DNA from: Akkermansiaceae bacterium
GTDB lineage: Bacteria > Verrucomicrobiota > Verrucomicrobiia > Verrucomicrobiales > Akkermansiaceae
NCBI GenBank assembly: GCA_015061985.1
Contig: SUVN01000004.1
Coordinates: forward strand, 1-64,000
Length of the DNA stretch: 64,000 nt
Reading direction: 5' to 3'
Below are positions 54,890 to 64,000 of the stretch, piece by piece. Positions within the stretch are counted from its first letter, which is position 1; every line of letters begins with the position of its first letter. Below the pieces are notes generated by a model. It was not told where the DNA came from. It made no database searches and saw nothing but the letters and a program-made list of their open reading frames with translations. The position numbers and the translations under genes are program-made.

Positions 54890-56490
54890 GGTGTCGCGGT
54901 GTCCTTATTTGGCGGCAGGATCGGCCTGCTTTTTTGCTCAGCGGCTTTCTTGGCGGCCTCCTCCTTTTTCTTCTCTTCTTCCTCGTTTACGATTTCGATG
55001 GACTGATCCTCCGTCTGCATCGCTTTTTCTCTTTCGATGGCATCCAGCGCGTTGTTAATCTGAGCTTCTGCGCTGGAAACGGCGCGATTCAGCTGATTGG
55101 TGCTTCTCTCCAGCGAGTGTTGCAGCGCGCGGATGTCGCGGGTGCGCTGGCGGATTTCATTCATGATGGCGCGATTCTCATCCAGCATGGGTTTACGGTA
55201 CTCCTGCGGCATGGTGTTAGCGCGGAGCGAGGAAATGGTTTGCAGGCTTTCGTCATCGCGCAATATTTTTTCTGCTGCTTCCAGATTGCCGCAAACAAGC
55301 TGATTGCGCGCCTCATCCATAGTGGTCCAGTACCGCTGCAGCAGCTCCGGCACACAGCCTGCCTCTTCGGAAATTTTGGTGTAATCATTGCGGCGGAGCG
55401 TGTCATTTACCTTGTTGAGGCAGTTGGTGAGCATCTTCATGTTGCGGGAGCTCGGGGTGTACCAGACCTTCGCGACCTCTTCGCCATTGCGCTTGAAGTA
55501 GGCCTCCATCTTTTCAAACTCCTCGTTATCGGAGTCATTCATGGCTTCTGCTCTCTGTGCCGGCAGTTTGCTGCGCTTCTTTTTCTCCGCTGCCTGCATG
55601 CGAGTCCACCGCTTCTGCAAATCTTTCAGCGTCTGGAGATACCAAGCGTGTGCCTGCTTGTATTCGGGAGCACCCTGATAGCGCTCAAAGAGAATCTCAA
55701 ACTTGTCAAGCCCACCTACCTTGCGTCGGCTCTTCTTCTCTTTCATGTCTATCACCATGGCATTGTAGGCAGCCGTGGCATCTTTCAGGAATTTGTCTCG
55801 ATCATCCGGCCGCACGGAGAACTGGTAATCCGCCACTCCGGCGGCATTGAACTTCACCTGAAGCTCTGCCACCTGCAGAGAGAGTTTATCCATTTCTTCC
55901 AACTGTTGATTGACGCGGGTCTTGGTGTTGGAACAGATTGAGGTCAGCGTGCGCGAGGGTTTCTGAATGCCGGCAAGCTCCTTGTCAATCAGCTGGACTT
56001 TTTCCCTGAGACGAAGGGTAACATCCTTGGCCTTATCCTCACCGGAAACCTGCTTCAAGTTGGCATCCTCGAATTCCGGAGCCTGCGGAGCAGGGGCTGT
56101 TGCTGATTCTGCGGCTGTGTTACCCTCATCTTTCTTATCGGCATTGTCGGCAGGCTGTTCGCCATCTTTCTTCTCCGCTTCGCCCGGCTGTGCTGTATCA
56201 GCCTGGGCTTGCTCTGCCGGCTTGTCCTCTGCCGGGGCAGGCTGCTCTTTGGCCGGAGTCTGAACCTCTACCTCACGCATGGCCAGAATGGAAGAAGAGG
56301 GGATTTCCTTTGTTACCACCTTGCCGTCACGGTTCTTGCCACGGAATTTCGTGGAGGTATCACTCCTGTAGATGACGGTGCATTCTGTAAAACGCTCGGA
56401 ATTAGAAAGATGGATGGTGTACACCGGGGCGGCTTGCAGCACGGTGGCAGAAAGCGCAAGCAGGGCAAATATGGAAAGAGGACGTTTCAT
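54886..56490 (-). CDS. Secreted coiled-coil protein, hypothetical
   Basis: 534 aa; signal peptide; YTIHLSNSERFTECTVIYRSDTSTKFRGKNRDGKVVTKEIPSSSIL SH3-like start; Ala/Glu/Lys-rich helical remainder. Confidence 0.75.
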   Translation of the reverse strand: MKRPLSIFALLALSATVLQAAPVYTIHLSNSERFTECTVIYRSDTSTKFRGKNRDGKVVTKEIPSSSILAMREVEVQTPAKEQPAPAEDKPAEQAQADTAQPGEAEKKDGEQPADNADKKDEGNTAAESATAPAPQAPEFEDANLKQVSGEDKAKDVTLRLREKVQLIDKELAGIQKPSRTLTSICSNTKTRVNQQLEEMDKLSLQVAELQVKFNAAGVADYQFSVRPDDRDKFLKDATAAYNAMVIDMKEKKSRRKVGGLDKFEILFERYQGAPEYKQAHAWYLQTLKDLQKRWTRMQAAEKKKRSKLPAQRAEAMNDSDNEEFEKMEAYFKRNGEEVAKVWYTPSSRNMKMLTNCLNKVNDTLRRNDYTKISEEAGCVPELLQRYWTTMDEARNQLVCGNLEAAEKILRDDESLQTISSLRANTMPQEYRKPMLDENRAIMNEIRQRTRDIRALQHSLERSTNQLNRAVSSAEAQINNALDAIEREKAMQTEDQSIEIVNEEEEKKKEEAAKKAAEQKSRPILPPNKDTATP

Positions 56491-56581
56491 GAAAAGAATT
56501 ATCAGTTATACCCCAACATAGTATCATATTATTGTACCACAGGTAAACATCAAAAACGCTGCTGTGAACAAAATGACAGAT

Positions 56582-56620
56582 AAAAGCCCTTTTCCCGGGG
56601 AAGAAAAGGGCTTTTTTTAC
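56582..56620. terminator. Bidirectional terminator
   Basis: AAAAGCCCTTTTC-ccggg-GAAAAGGGCTTTTTTT. Confidence 0.8.
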
Positions 56621-56627
56621 AGGAATA

Positions 56628-57674
56628 TCAGGCTTGACCTGCGTAATAATCCCGTATGCTTCCGGCTGCCGCCTGTACCAGAGGCGGCCCATTGTAGATG
56701 AATCCGGAATACAACTGCACCAGAGAGGCTCCTGCCTTGATTTTTTCGACAGCATCCTCCGGGGTGGTGATACCACCCACGCCGATGATGGGGATTCTTC
56801 CGTTGAGCTCGGCGGCAAAGGCGGCAAGCGTTTCATTGGCTCGATTGTAAAGCGGCTTGCCGGACATGCCACCGCTTTCGCAGGCGGCGGGGGATTTCTC
56901 CACACCTTCGCGGGATGTTGTCGTGTTGGTGCAGATGAGGCCGTCCAGCTGGCAATCCAGGAAAACGCGGGAAAGCTCACGGATGCGTTCTTCGCTCATA
57001 TCCGGGGAAACTTTGAGCACCAGCGGAACGTAGCGCCCGGTATCGCTGGTCAGATTGGCCTGCTCGCTCTTCAGGATGGAGAGGAGGTCTGCCGCCGAGT
57101 CTGCCTTGGCCAACTCCTGAAGATTCGGCACATTGGGACAGGAGAAATTGATGGCAACATAATCCGCCACATCCCACACGGCTCGCAGACAGGCCAGATA
57201 GTCCTGATGCGCTTCCTTGTTGGGCGTGACTTTGTTCTTGCTGATATTGACACCGAGGATGCCTTTGAAGTTACGGGTGCGGCGAATGTTGTCCACTCCT
57301 TCATCCACGCCGGGATTGTTGATGCCCATGTGGTTGATGATGGCTTGCTCCGGTATGCAGCGGAAGAGCCGGGGTTTGGGATTGCCGGGTTGCGGGCGCG
57401 GGGTCAGCGTGCCGACTTCCACGAAGCCGAACCCGAGGTGGCCGAACGCGGCGACGGTGTTGGCTTCCTTGTCCATACCTGCGGCAAGGCCGACACGATT
57501 CGGGAACTTGAGCCCCATGACGGTGACCGGGTCATCCACGGGTGCCGGGAACATGTTTTGGAGAAGGTGCAGGCGCTCTGCCATTCTCAGCCCCTTGAGG
57601 GTGACGTGATGAGCCGTCTCCGGATCCAGACAGAAGAGAAATTTCTTGGCAAGTTGATATAGTTGACTATTCAC
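56628..57674 (-). CDS. pyrD: Dihydroorotate dehydrogenase (quinone)
   Basis: 348 aa; GLKFPNRVGLAAGMDKEA, GFGFVEVGTLTPRPQPGNPKPRLFR, NMGINNPG-like, GVGGITTPEDAVEKIKAGASLVQLYSGFIY; GTG start. Confidence 0.95.
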   Translation of the reverse strand: MNSQLYQLAKKFLFCLDPETAHHVTLKGLRMAERLHLLQNMFPAPVDDPVTVMGLKFPNRVGLAAGMDKEANTVAAFGHLGFGFVEVGTLTPRPQPGNPKPRLFRCIPEQAIINHMGINNPGVDEGVDNIRRTRNFKGILGVNISKNKVTPNKEAHQDYLACLRAVWDVADYVAINFSCPNVPNLQELAKADSAADLLSILKSEQANLTSDTGRYVPLVLKVSPDMSEERIRELSRVFLDCQLDGLICTNTTTSREGVEKSPAACESGGMSGKPLYNRANETLAAFAAELNGRIPIIGVGGITTPEDAVEKIKAGASLVQLYSGFIYNGPPLVQAAAGSIRDYYAGQA

Positions 57675-57735
57675 GGTTGCAGATAATGTGCTTGAGAGCT
57701 ACTCTATACAAATACGGGATAAAATCAATCCTTTT

Positions 57736-58605
57736 TTATTCCTCTTCGACGGTTTGGGTGACTCTTCCGATGGCAGAGCAGGAAAATTCTACGGTGTCGC
57801 CGGGTTTGAGATAGCGGGGAGGTGTCATCCCCATGCCGACACCGCCGGGAGTGCCGGTAGAGACGACATCGCCCGGGTTGAGGGTCATGAATTGTGATAC
57901 GTAGGCCACCAGTTGCGCTACGGGCATGATGAGTTGTGACGTGTTTGCCTGCTGGCGAAGCTCGCCGTTGACTCGTAACTCCAGGGCCAGATTATCCGGA
58001 TTGGGAATTTCATCTTTTGTTACCAGCACCGGGCCGAAGGGGGCAAAGGTGTCATAGCTCTTGCCCATGGTCCATTGTCCGGCGTGCTCCAGTTGCCACG
58101 CGCGCTCCGAATAGTCGCACATGAGGGTGTAACCAACGATGGCACGGCGGGCTTCCGCTTCCGAAGCGCGGTGCAGGGTATCGCCGATAATCACGGCCAG
58201 CTCCACTTCATAATCCAGTTTACGGGCTCCGGTCGGGTTGAGGACGTAGGACAGGTCTGAGCTGATAGCAGAGGTAGCCTTCATGAAAATGGAAGGCTCA
58301 GTCGGAGCATCGCCGCTGAACTCCTTTGCGTGATCGGCATAGGTTTTGCCCAGGCAGACCAGAGAACAGGGCTGCACATGCAGGGCAGAGGAAACGGCCA
58401 GTCCTTTCATGTCCACGGGTACCCCATCCTCTGCACCCTTGGCAATCCAGGTTTCTATCTCCTTGCGCAATTTCTTGCCACCTGGCAACATGGCCGCCCA
58501 GAGCTGCTCGTCCTGAGCCGTTACATCGATGAAGCACCCCCGCTTGGGAACCCAGAGGCCGATGGTGCTTTCTCCCTCTTCATCTACGTAATATTGAAGT
58601 CTCAT
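57736..58605 (-). CDS. Fumarylacetoacetate hydrolase family protein
   Basis: 289 aa; CLGKTYADHAKEF, LDYEVELAVIIG, MTLNPGDVVSTGTPGGVGMGMTPPRYLKPGDTVE. Confidence 0.93.
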   Translation of the reverse strand: MRLQYYVDEEGESTIGLWVPKRGCFIDVTAQDEQLWAAMLPGGKKLRKEIETWIAKGAEDGVPVDMKGLAVSSALHVQPCSLVCLGKTYADHAKEFSGDAPTEPSIFMKATSAISSDLSYVLNPTGARKLDYEVELAVIIGDTLHRASEAEARRAIVGYTLMCDYSERAWQLEHAGQWTMGKSYDTFAPFGPVLVTKDEIPNPDNLALELRVNGELRQQANTSQLIMPVAQLVAYVSQFMTLNPGDVVSTGTPGGVGMGMTPPRYLKPGDTVEFSCSAIGRVTQTVEEE

Positions 58606-58629
58606 GCTAGTGAGGTCAGTAAAAAGGAA

Positions 58630-59316
58630 TCAGTTCCAGCCGTCCAGCGTGTCCGGCACGTCCAGCAGCTTGTCCGGGATATCGTTTCGTGTCGGTTCCT
58701 GACGGGGTTGCGGCTCAGGCTCGGGAATCGGGGCAATTTCCGGTTCTGATTCCGGAGGCACTGTGGTGACAAACGGCGATTGCCCGGCATCAGAAATGGC
58801 AGAGGTAGAGTGGAAGTCCGGCAGAGATTCGTCTGAAGCCATGTCGGTTTCTGCGGTGATGTTAACATCCTCCTGCGGCAGATCTTCCTCATTCTCGTTC
58901 CCGGCAGCAATGCTGCGGTACAGGAAAACGCGGTCACCCTTGATGACGGTGCCGGAGCGGATGTCGGCCACAATGATGTTACCCCTGCGGTGCTGGCCGC
59001 TTGAGACCATCAGGTTGCCCACCCGGTCAATGGCACCATCTGCCGGATGAGAAATCAGCACCGTGCCCTCTTTCGGCATGGGGCCGATGATGCGCAGCAG
59101 GGCAAAATGGCGCTCCGGGATTACCTGATGAACAGCCCCCAGGTGGAGGGGGGGCGGTATTTTGGCCGTTTCCTCTTCTTTCTCTTCTCCTTCTGTGTGT
59201 TTCTGTTGTTGGAATACGCTGCAGGAGGGTTGCGCGCATGCCAGAGCCAGCACCAGAGCGAGAGAGAGCCACTTCGTCATACCCCGCAGCCTACACCAAA
59301 ACAAGCAGGTCGTCAA
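58630..59316 (-). CDS. Putative lipoprotein, hypothetical
   Basis: 228 aa; lipobox-like LALACAQPSC; Pro/Glu-rich C-terminus. Confidence 0.65.
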   Translation of the reverse strand: MTTCLFWCRLRGMTKWLSLALVLALACAQPSCSVFQQQKHTEGEEKEEETAKIPPPLHLGAVHQVIPERHFALLRIIGPMPKEGTVLISHPADGAIDRVGNLMVSSGQHRRGNIIVADIRSGTVIKGDRVFLYRSIAAGNENEEDLPQEDVNITAETDMASDESLPDFHSTSAISDAGQSPFVTTVPPESEPEIAPIPEPEPQPRQEPTRNDIPDKLLDVPDTLDGWN

Positions 59317-59342
59317 GCCGCTTTTACGCTGTCATTGCGGCA

Positions 59343-59885
59343 TCAGCAGAATGGCTTGTTCTCCATGCAAGTGCAAGTCTCTGCTGTAGGCGTGTAATGG
59401 CTGAGAATTACAGCCGGAATGTGGGCAAAGAGCAGGGTGGTTGAGCTTTCTGTCCCTGTGCTTTCTTGTTTCAGGATGCTGATGAGGTCTGAGCCATGCC
59501 GTTTGATAATGCAATCCGGGATGTCTTCTGCCGGGAGGGTATGGATGAGGTTTCCTGTGGCGGTGATGTAGCTGATGGCTCGGTGATTGGTGAAGAGGTA
59601 GGTCTGCCTGGAAAGAATCTTGCGTTTGAGTGTGGGGGCAACAGCAAAGGCAATGGTGAAGATGATGAGCAGTCCGGGGATGAAACTGTATGAACAGAAA
59701 TTGTGGAGCATGATGATAGGTTCTGTCGGATACAGAATCCGAAAGCTGTTCACCGGAAGGACTATCAGGATGAGCAGCGGGATGTATTCGCTCCATCGCT
59801 GAGCAGGTAATTGGGCTCGGCCTTGCCAGATTATTTCTTCGCCGTCCTGTAGCGTAATGGAAGAGGGGAGATGCATGGAATGCAT
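59343..59885 (-). CDS. PH-domain-like membrane protein
   Basis: 180 aa; LPSSITLQDGEEIIWQGRAQ, two TM helices, YLFTNHRAISYI. Confidence 0.7.
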   Translation of the reverse strand: MHSMHLPSSITLQDGEEIIWQGRAQLPAQRWSEYIPLLILIVLPVNSFRILYPTEPIIMLHNFCSYSFIPGLLIIFTIAFAVAPTLKRKILSRQTYLFTNHRAISYITATGNLIHTLPAEDIPDCIIKRHGSDLISILKQESTGTESSTTLLFAHIPAVILSHYTPTAETCTCMENKPFC

Positions 59886-59981
59886 GCTATCAGATCAGCA
59901 GAATATGACAAGTGAAAATGTTGAAATTCATCAGGTAGAGTTTTTTTGCTCCTCATTAGTCGCTGCCGTCTATGGCTTTAT

Positions 59982-60332
59982 CTACTCTCTGCGCCAGGCT
60001 TCCAGGACAGCGTTGGCCTCTTCGGTCATTTTATCCGGATTCTTGAGCATGGGGGTAAGTATGATACCCTTATAATAGCCCCACCCCGGGGTCGGAGCAA
60101 AAAAGAACTGAGAGTCCGGCTGAGCTTTGGCAAGGCGTTTATTCAGTTCCGCATATCCGGCAAGAGCGTTGTTGTACGGACGGTCACAATCAGCCAAATA
60201 TGTTGTTTCGCAGTGATATTTTGAAAAATCTGCTTTGTAGTAGTTTCCCGTATAGGGTAAGATAATTCGCAGAAGACAGAACAGAAGCCACGCCGCCACT
60301 ATCCCCAGATATAATCGCTTCAGTAGTTTCAT
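59982..60332 (-). CDS. Small membrane protein, hypothetical
   Basis: 116 aa; N-terminal TM; 4-nt overlap with upstream gene. Confidence 0.6.
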   Translation of the reverse strand: MKLLKRLYLGIVAAWLLFCLLRIILPYTGNYYKADFSKYHCETTYLADCDRPYNNALAGYAELNKRLAKAQPDSQFFFAPTPGWGYYKGIILTPMLKNPDKMTEEANAVLEAWRRE

Positions 60333-60727
60333 TGTTCCCCTCCGGTTTTTGTTTCATTCGCGGTAATCCATTTCTGTACAACCGTTTTCCAGTCTGTTTC
60401 GGGGGTGTTCGTTCTCCATGCAAGAGCGGGGTACACATGAATCAGCTCCAGTTCTCCCATCGCAGTAGGGACGGCCAGTACACACTCTTCCGGAAAGACC
60501 TCAACCAGAGGAGCCGGACTCCACATGCAACCTTGTATGGATGCCTTCAGGGTTTGATTCAGCTCCGCCACATGTTGTTCCGTTAACAGATGTGGCGGCA
60601 CATGTGTCAAGGGATGCCGTTCCAGAATATAGGCGCCGGGCAGACAAAATATTATCAATAAAGTCCCGAAAATCCATGCCACGGGAGCCAACAGAACCCA
60701 CCCGACTGCTTTCATCAAGGTTCGCAT
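60329..60727 (-). CDS. Small membrane protein, hypothetical
   Basis: ORF to 60883, but ATG 60727 (MRTLMKAVGWVLL) preferred: TTGACT...TACAAT 6 nt upstream, and the longer ORF crosses the pfk terminator. Confidence 0.6.
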   Translation of the reverse strand: MRTLMKAVGWVLLAPVAWIFGTLLIIFCLPGAYILERHPLTHVPPHLLTEQHVAELNQTLKASIQGCMWSPAPLVEVFPEECVLAVPTAMGELELIHVYPALAWRTNTPETDWKTVVQKWITANETKTGGEQ

Positions 60728-60810
60728 GCGGGTATTGTATATCCGGCCCCTTGCTTGAGTCAATAGTGTTTCGTCTTTGTAACCCATTTGTAACACATGA
60801 ACCGTGCCGA

Positions 60811-60844
60811 AAACAAAACGGGAGCTGCGGTAGGCAGCTCCCGT
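60811..60844 (-). terminator. Terminator of pfk
   Basis: Minus strand ACGGGAGCTGC-ctacc-GCAGCTCCCGTTTTGTTTT. Confidence 0.75.
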
Positions 60845-60869
60845 GGATAAAAGCGTCTTATCAGTATCT

Positions 60870-62126
60870 TTACAGCTCAGCAACCGGCTTGGCCAGCACC
60901 TTGCGGAGACGGGCGAAGCGGGGAAGAGCCTGCACGGTCTTCATGCCGGGCTCACCCTGAATGAGGGGCAGAGCGTAGTCGATGAAGGCCATCTCCACAC
61001 CGTTACCGGCGGCGTTGATCCATTCGCGGGGCACCTTGCGCTCGAAGTTGGCCACCTGAGCGAGGGGCAGGAGCTTGGTGTTGCAGACGTACTGACCGTA
61101 CAGCTCGCTGCGTTCGAAGGCGACCATCATGTCAGTCTTGCCCTCAACGGCGGCGGTCACGGCAGCCTTACCGGCCTGGTAAGCTTCCATGGCATCCGTG
61201 GTGGAGGCCAGGTGCGTGGCGCAGCGCTGCAGCAGGGACGGCTCGATGGCGCGAACCTTGGCAGAGGTGATGCGGGCGCGGACAACATCTGCCAGCTTGT
61301 TGGCGAGACCACCGAGCTGGGCGTGGCCGAAACCGTCGTTGCCGTTGGTCTTGGCCTCGGAGATGAACTTGCCGTCCTTGTCGTGGATACCCTCGGAAAC
61401 CACCACCATGCACTTGCCGGTGGCCTTGTAGATGCGCTCCACGTCAGCCAGGAAGGACTCCATGTCGAAGTCAACCTCCGGGAGGTAGATGAGGTCGGGG
61501 CCGGCACCGGCGTAGTTGGCCAGAGCGGAAGCGGCGGTGAGCCAGCCGGCGTGGCGGCCCATCACCTCAATGATGGTGACCATGCCGGTGTCGTAGCAGC
61601 AGGCATCGTGCTTCACCTCCATGCAGGAAGTGGCGATGTACTTGGCGGCAGAGGCGAAACCGGGGCAGTGGTCAGTGCCGAAGAGGTCGTTATCGATGGT
61701 CTTGGGGATGCCCATGACGCGGCACTCATAGCCGCTCTTCTGCATGAACTTGGAAATCTTGTTGCAGGTGTCCATGGAGTCGTTACCACCGTTGTAGAAG
61801 AAGTAACGCACGTCGTACTTCTTGAAGGTTTCGAGAATCTTCTCGTAGTCGGTGGGGTCGACATCGGGGTCCTTCATCTTGTAACGGCAGGTACCGAGGG
61901 CAGAGGAGGGCGTGAACTTGAGCAGTTCCAGCTCCACGGGGTCTTCCAGACCCATGTCATAGAGCAGGCCGTTGAGTACGCCGGTAATACCGTTGGCAGC
62001 ACCCAGAACGCGGGTAATCTGCGGAGCGTTGAGAGCTGTCTGCACAGCGCCGAGTACGCTGGCGTTAATCACAGCGGTAGGACCGCCGGACTGACCGATG
62101 ATGCATGCACCTTTGAGTTCGTTCAT
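60870..62126 (-). CDS. 6-phosphofructokinase family, likely PPi-dependent
   Basis: 418 aa; IIGQSGGPTAVINASV, FYNGGNDSMDTCNKISKF, GIPKTIDNDLFGTDHCPGFASAAKY, EVMGRHAGWLTAAS. Confidence 0.9.
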   Translation of the reverse strand: MNELKGACIIGQSGGPTAVINASVLGAVQTALNAPQITRVLGAANGITGVLNGLLYDMGLEDPVELELLKFTPSSALGTCRYKMKDPDVDPTDYEKILETFKKYDVRYFFYNGGNDSMDTCNKISKFMQKSGYECRVMGIPKTIDNDLFGTDHCPGFASAAKYIATSCMEVKHDACCYDTGMVTIIEVMGRHAGWLTAASALANYAGAGPDLIYLPEVDFDMESFLADVERIYKATGKCMVVVSEGIHDKDGKFISEAKTNGNDGFGHAQLGGLANKLADVVRARITSAKVRAIEPSLLQRCATHLASTTDAMEAYQAGKAAVTAAVEGKTDMMVAFERSELYGQYVCNTKLLPLAQVANFERKVPREWINAAGNGVEMAFIDYALPLIQGEPGMKTVQALPRFARLRKVLAKPVAEL

Positions 62127-62854
62127 ATCGAAGAGTCGAGGTATTATTGTGATGGTTGATTGCGTGTTCCGTTCTCGAAACAGCGCAGATGGTGTGCTGC
62201 GACGTGCAGCCGCGCAATTCTAGCAGTTAACAAACGGTTTGGCAAGCAAAATTGCTGGAATAGCTGCGTTGATAAGGTGTTTTTATGCCGAAAATCTGTC
62301 AGTTGATTCGATTCGCTGTAAAAGAATCCGCACTCGGTGGCGGGGGGGGCGAATCCTGAAAAGCGTTCCGGTATTTCACGGTTGAAATCAAATTGCCCGG
62401 ATAAAAGGGCGCTTGCAGCGGTTGCCATGGTCTCTACTGATATTCCGGGTAAAATGTTGATAGCCGGTGTAGAATAAATGCGCCGATTATCGAGACCTTG
62501 CTGCCTTTTAGTTTTGCGCGTGGAATGGAATTCTATCGTTAGATGTACCGTTAGTAAAAAGATGCTTTTTCGGGTTCCTTTTGTGGTTAATTGCGGGGTG
62601 GGTTGCTGCTTATTTCGCGAGTGTACACCATTACAATGCGATAGGCTGATTCTATTGAATATGCGTGGATTTGCGAAAAAACGGAAGCTCCGGAATCACC
62701 TCCTGCTCTCGGTTCGGCATTTTGCTGTGTTTTTATTTTCAGCCTGTGGCAAGCTTTTGGCTCGACATCGCATTTGAAATCCGATATCATGCAGACAATG
62801 TTCCGGGGGTGGAGCTGTGCTCTGCCCGCGCCAAATGCGAACCGTTCCTCCACT

Positions 62855-64000
62855 ATGAAACTGCATCTGAACCTTTCTCTTCGTCGTGCCCTGCTGGCTG
62901 CTCTCGCTGCTTTCAGCTCGCTTTCCTACACCGCTTCCGCCGGTATGGTGGACACGCGCTATGACCTGCAGTACTACATGGATTTTGCCCGCAACAAGGG
63001 TATATTCGGTGTGGGAGCCACGAACATTGCAGTCTATTATAAAGACGGCACTTCTGTTCAGAATCCCGTTATTCCGATTATGCCGAATCTGGATGGCTAT
63101 GGGCAGAAAATGGCTGAGGAAAATATGCATTATGGTGTGCTGATGGGCTTTGGCGGTTGCGGTCTTATCACGCCCCAGTTTGCCGCCGGGGCGGCGCATG
63201 TGGGGGAAAACCCGGTTCTTTTCCTGACGGAGGATGGCAACATGTCCACGGTTTATTACTCCTCCGGCTATAAAACCTATGTTTCGGACGTAGAAGTGCA
63301 GCGTCTGAATAAAATTGTGACGGAGGTGGCCTACACCCCCATGGCGGATGACGCTTTCATGAAGACGCTCCGCGCTGGTGACTGGCTGTGGCGTCTGGGG
63401 GACGGGCATCAATATAACAGTGCCGGCGAAATCGTTACCTCCCTCACCGGCAGTAATACGCTGGGTGGCATTGTCGGCGTTGATTCCGTATCCCAAGGGG
63501 GAGGAAAAGATTGGCTGATCATGACCAATTGTCGGCAGAACGATTGGGGAAGCGATTTGCGCACACCGCTGGACATCGGGCACATGTTCGGTGACAGCGG
63601 TAGTCCTCAGTATGCCTGGGATGCCGCCAACGAGCGTTTTGTCTTTGTGGTGGCCTGTTCTGCGGGCACGACCAATGCCGGGTTCAACAACATGGGGTGG
63701 CTGCGCAGCAATCCCACCAGGGTGCAGGAAGGCATGGATTCCTTTACTGTGGTGGCTGATCAATTTTCCGGGACGGAGACCATCATCTGGAGCGCGCAGG
63801 ATGCCACCACCGGCGAAGGCACCCTGACGCAGGGCGATGTTTCTGTGGCGTACACAGGCAAAGGCTCATCTAACACAGACAAGAATACTCTCGGTCTGAC
63901 ATTCAGCACATCTGATACGGAAAATGTGCAGACACTGGAGCTTCAGGATTCCGTAAATATGGGAGCCGGTGCCATGACCTTTGACTCCGGTAAGTGGAAA
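62855..64000 (+). CDS. S6-type (IgA protease/SPATE-like) serine peptidase, partial at right edge
   Basis: Open frame of 382 codons to the window end (not in ORF track): MKLHLNLSLRRALLAALAAFSSLSYTASA...LITPQFAAGAAHVG...YVSDVEVQRLNKIVTEVA...GHMFGDSGSPQYAWD. Confidence 0.85.
   Translation, partial: MKLHLNLSLRRALLAALAAFSSLSYTASAGMVDTRYDLQYYMDFARNKGIFGVGATNIAVYYKDGTSVQNPVIPIMPNLDGYGQKMAEENMHYGVLMGFGGCGLITPQFAAGAAHVGENPVLFLTEDGNMSTVYYSSGYKTYVSDVEVQRLNKIVTEVAYTPMADDAFMKTLRAGDWLWRLGDGHQYNSAGEIVTSLTGSNTLGGIVGVDSVSQGGGKDWLIMTNCRQNDWGSDLRTPLDIGHMFGDSGSPQYAWDAANERFVFVVACSAGTTNAGFNNMGWLRSNPTRVQEGMDSFTVVADQFSGTETIIWSAQDATTGEGTLTQGDVSVAYTGKGSSNTDKNTLGLTFSTSDTENVQTLELQDSVNMGAGAMTFDSGKWK

Noticed and set aside
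60843-62159. 438-aa plus-strand ORF
   Set aside because: Antisense shadow of the PFP-type phosphofructokinase, which has all catalytic motifs on the minus strand.
62144-62777. Small ORFs in the 62127-62854 gap (62144-62428 minus, 62478-62777 plus)
   Set aside because: No recognisable domain or convincing start region; likely noncoding or decayed. The gap itself remains unexplained.

Overview
This 64 kb window reads as a chromosomal segment of a Verrucomicrobiota bacterium, probably Akkermansia-like. That placement is inferred from a VPEP...ARRRRK C-terminus, a giant Pmp-like surface protein, a GH89 enzyme and a long GreA-type protein; no search was run. Most of the window is housekeeping: xerC-like, hisC, plsY, gpsA, an ECF sigma/Ser-Thr kinase pair, a T2SS/T4P gene set, ABC transporters, an M16 protease, sulP, oppF, zupT-like, ilvA, maf, rnpB (minus strand), serA, pyrD and a PFP-type pfk. 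The most unusual parts are: (1) an intergenic array at 43791-44026 of nine different short perfect hairpins joined by a constant AGTGAAATT/ATTTCAC linker that flips orientation mid-array; (2) a related dispersed GTGAAAG-hairpin mosaic repeat at about 5.0, 36.4, 43.7 and 44.1 kb, with inverted copies bracketing a tyrosine recombinase plus a 1964-aa GGAI/FxxN (Chlamydia-Pmp-like) repeat protein; (3) a recurring promoter layout (-35, 17 bp, -10, then 6-11 nt, ATG/GTG) that predicts widespread leaderless mRNAs, calibrated by the rnpB promoter; (4) an apparently undescribed small helical secreted domain present in at least four genes; (5) an ABC transporter protein with a lobe2-lobe1-lobe2-lobe1-permease architecture from a recent 750-bp in-frame duplication; (6) an S6 (IgA-protease-like) peptidase running off the right edge.
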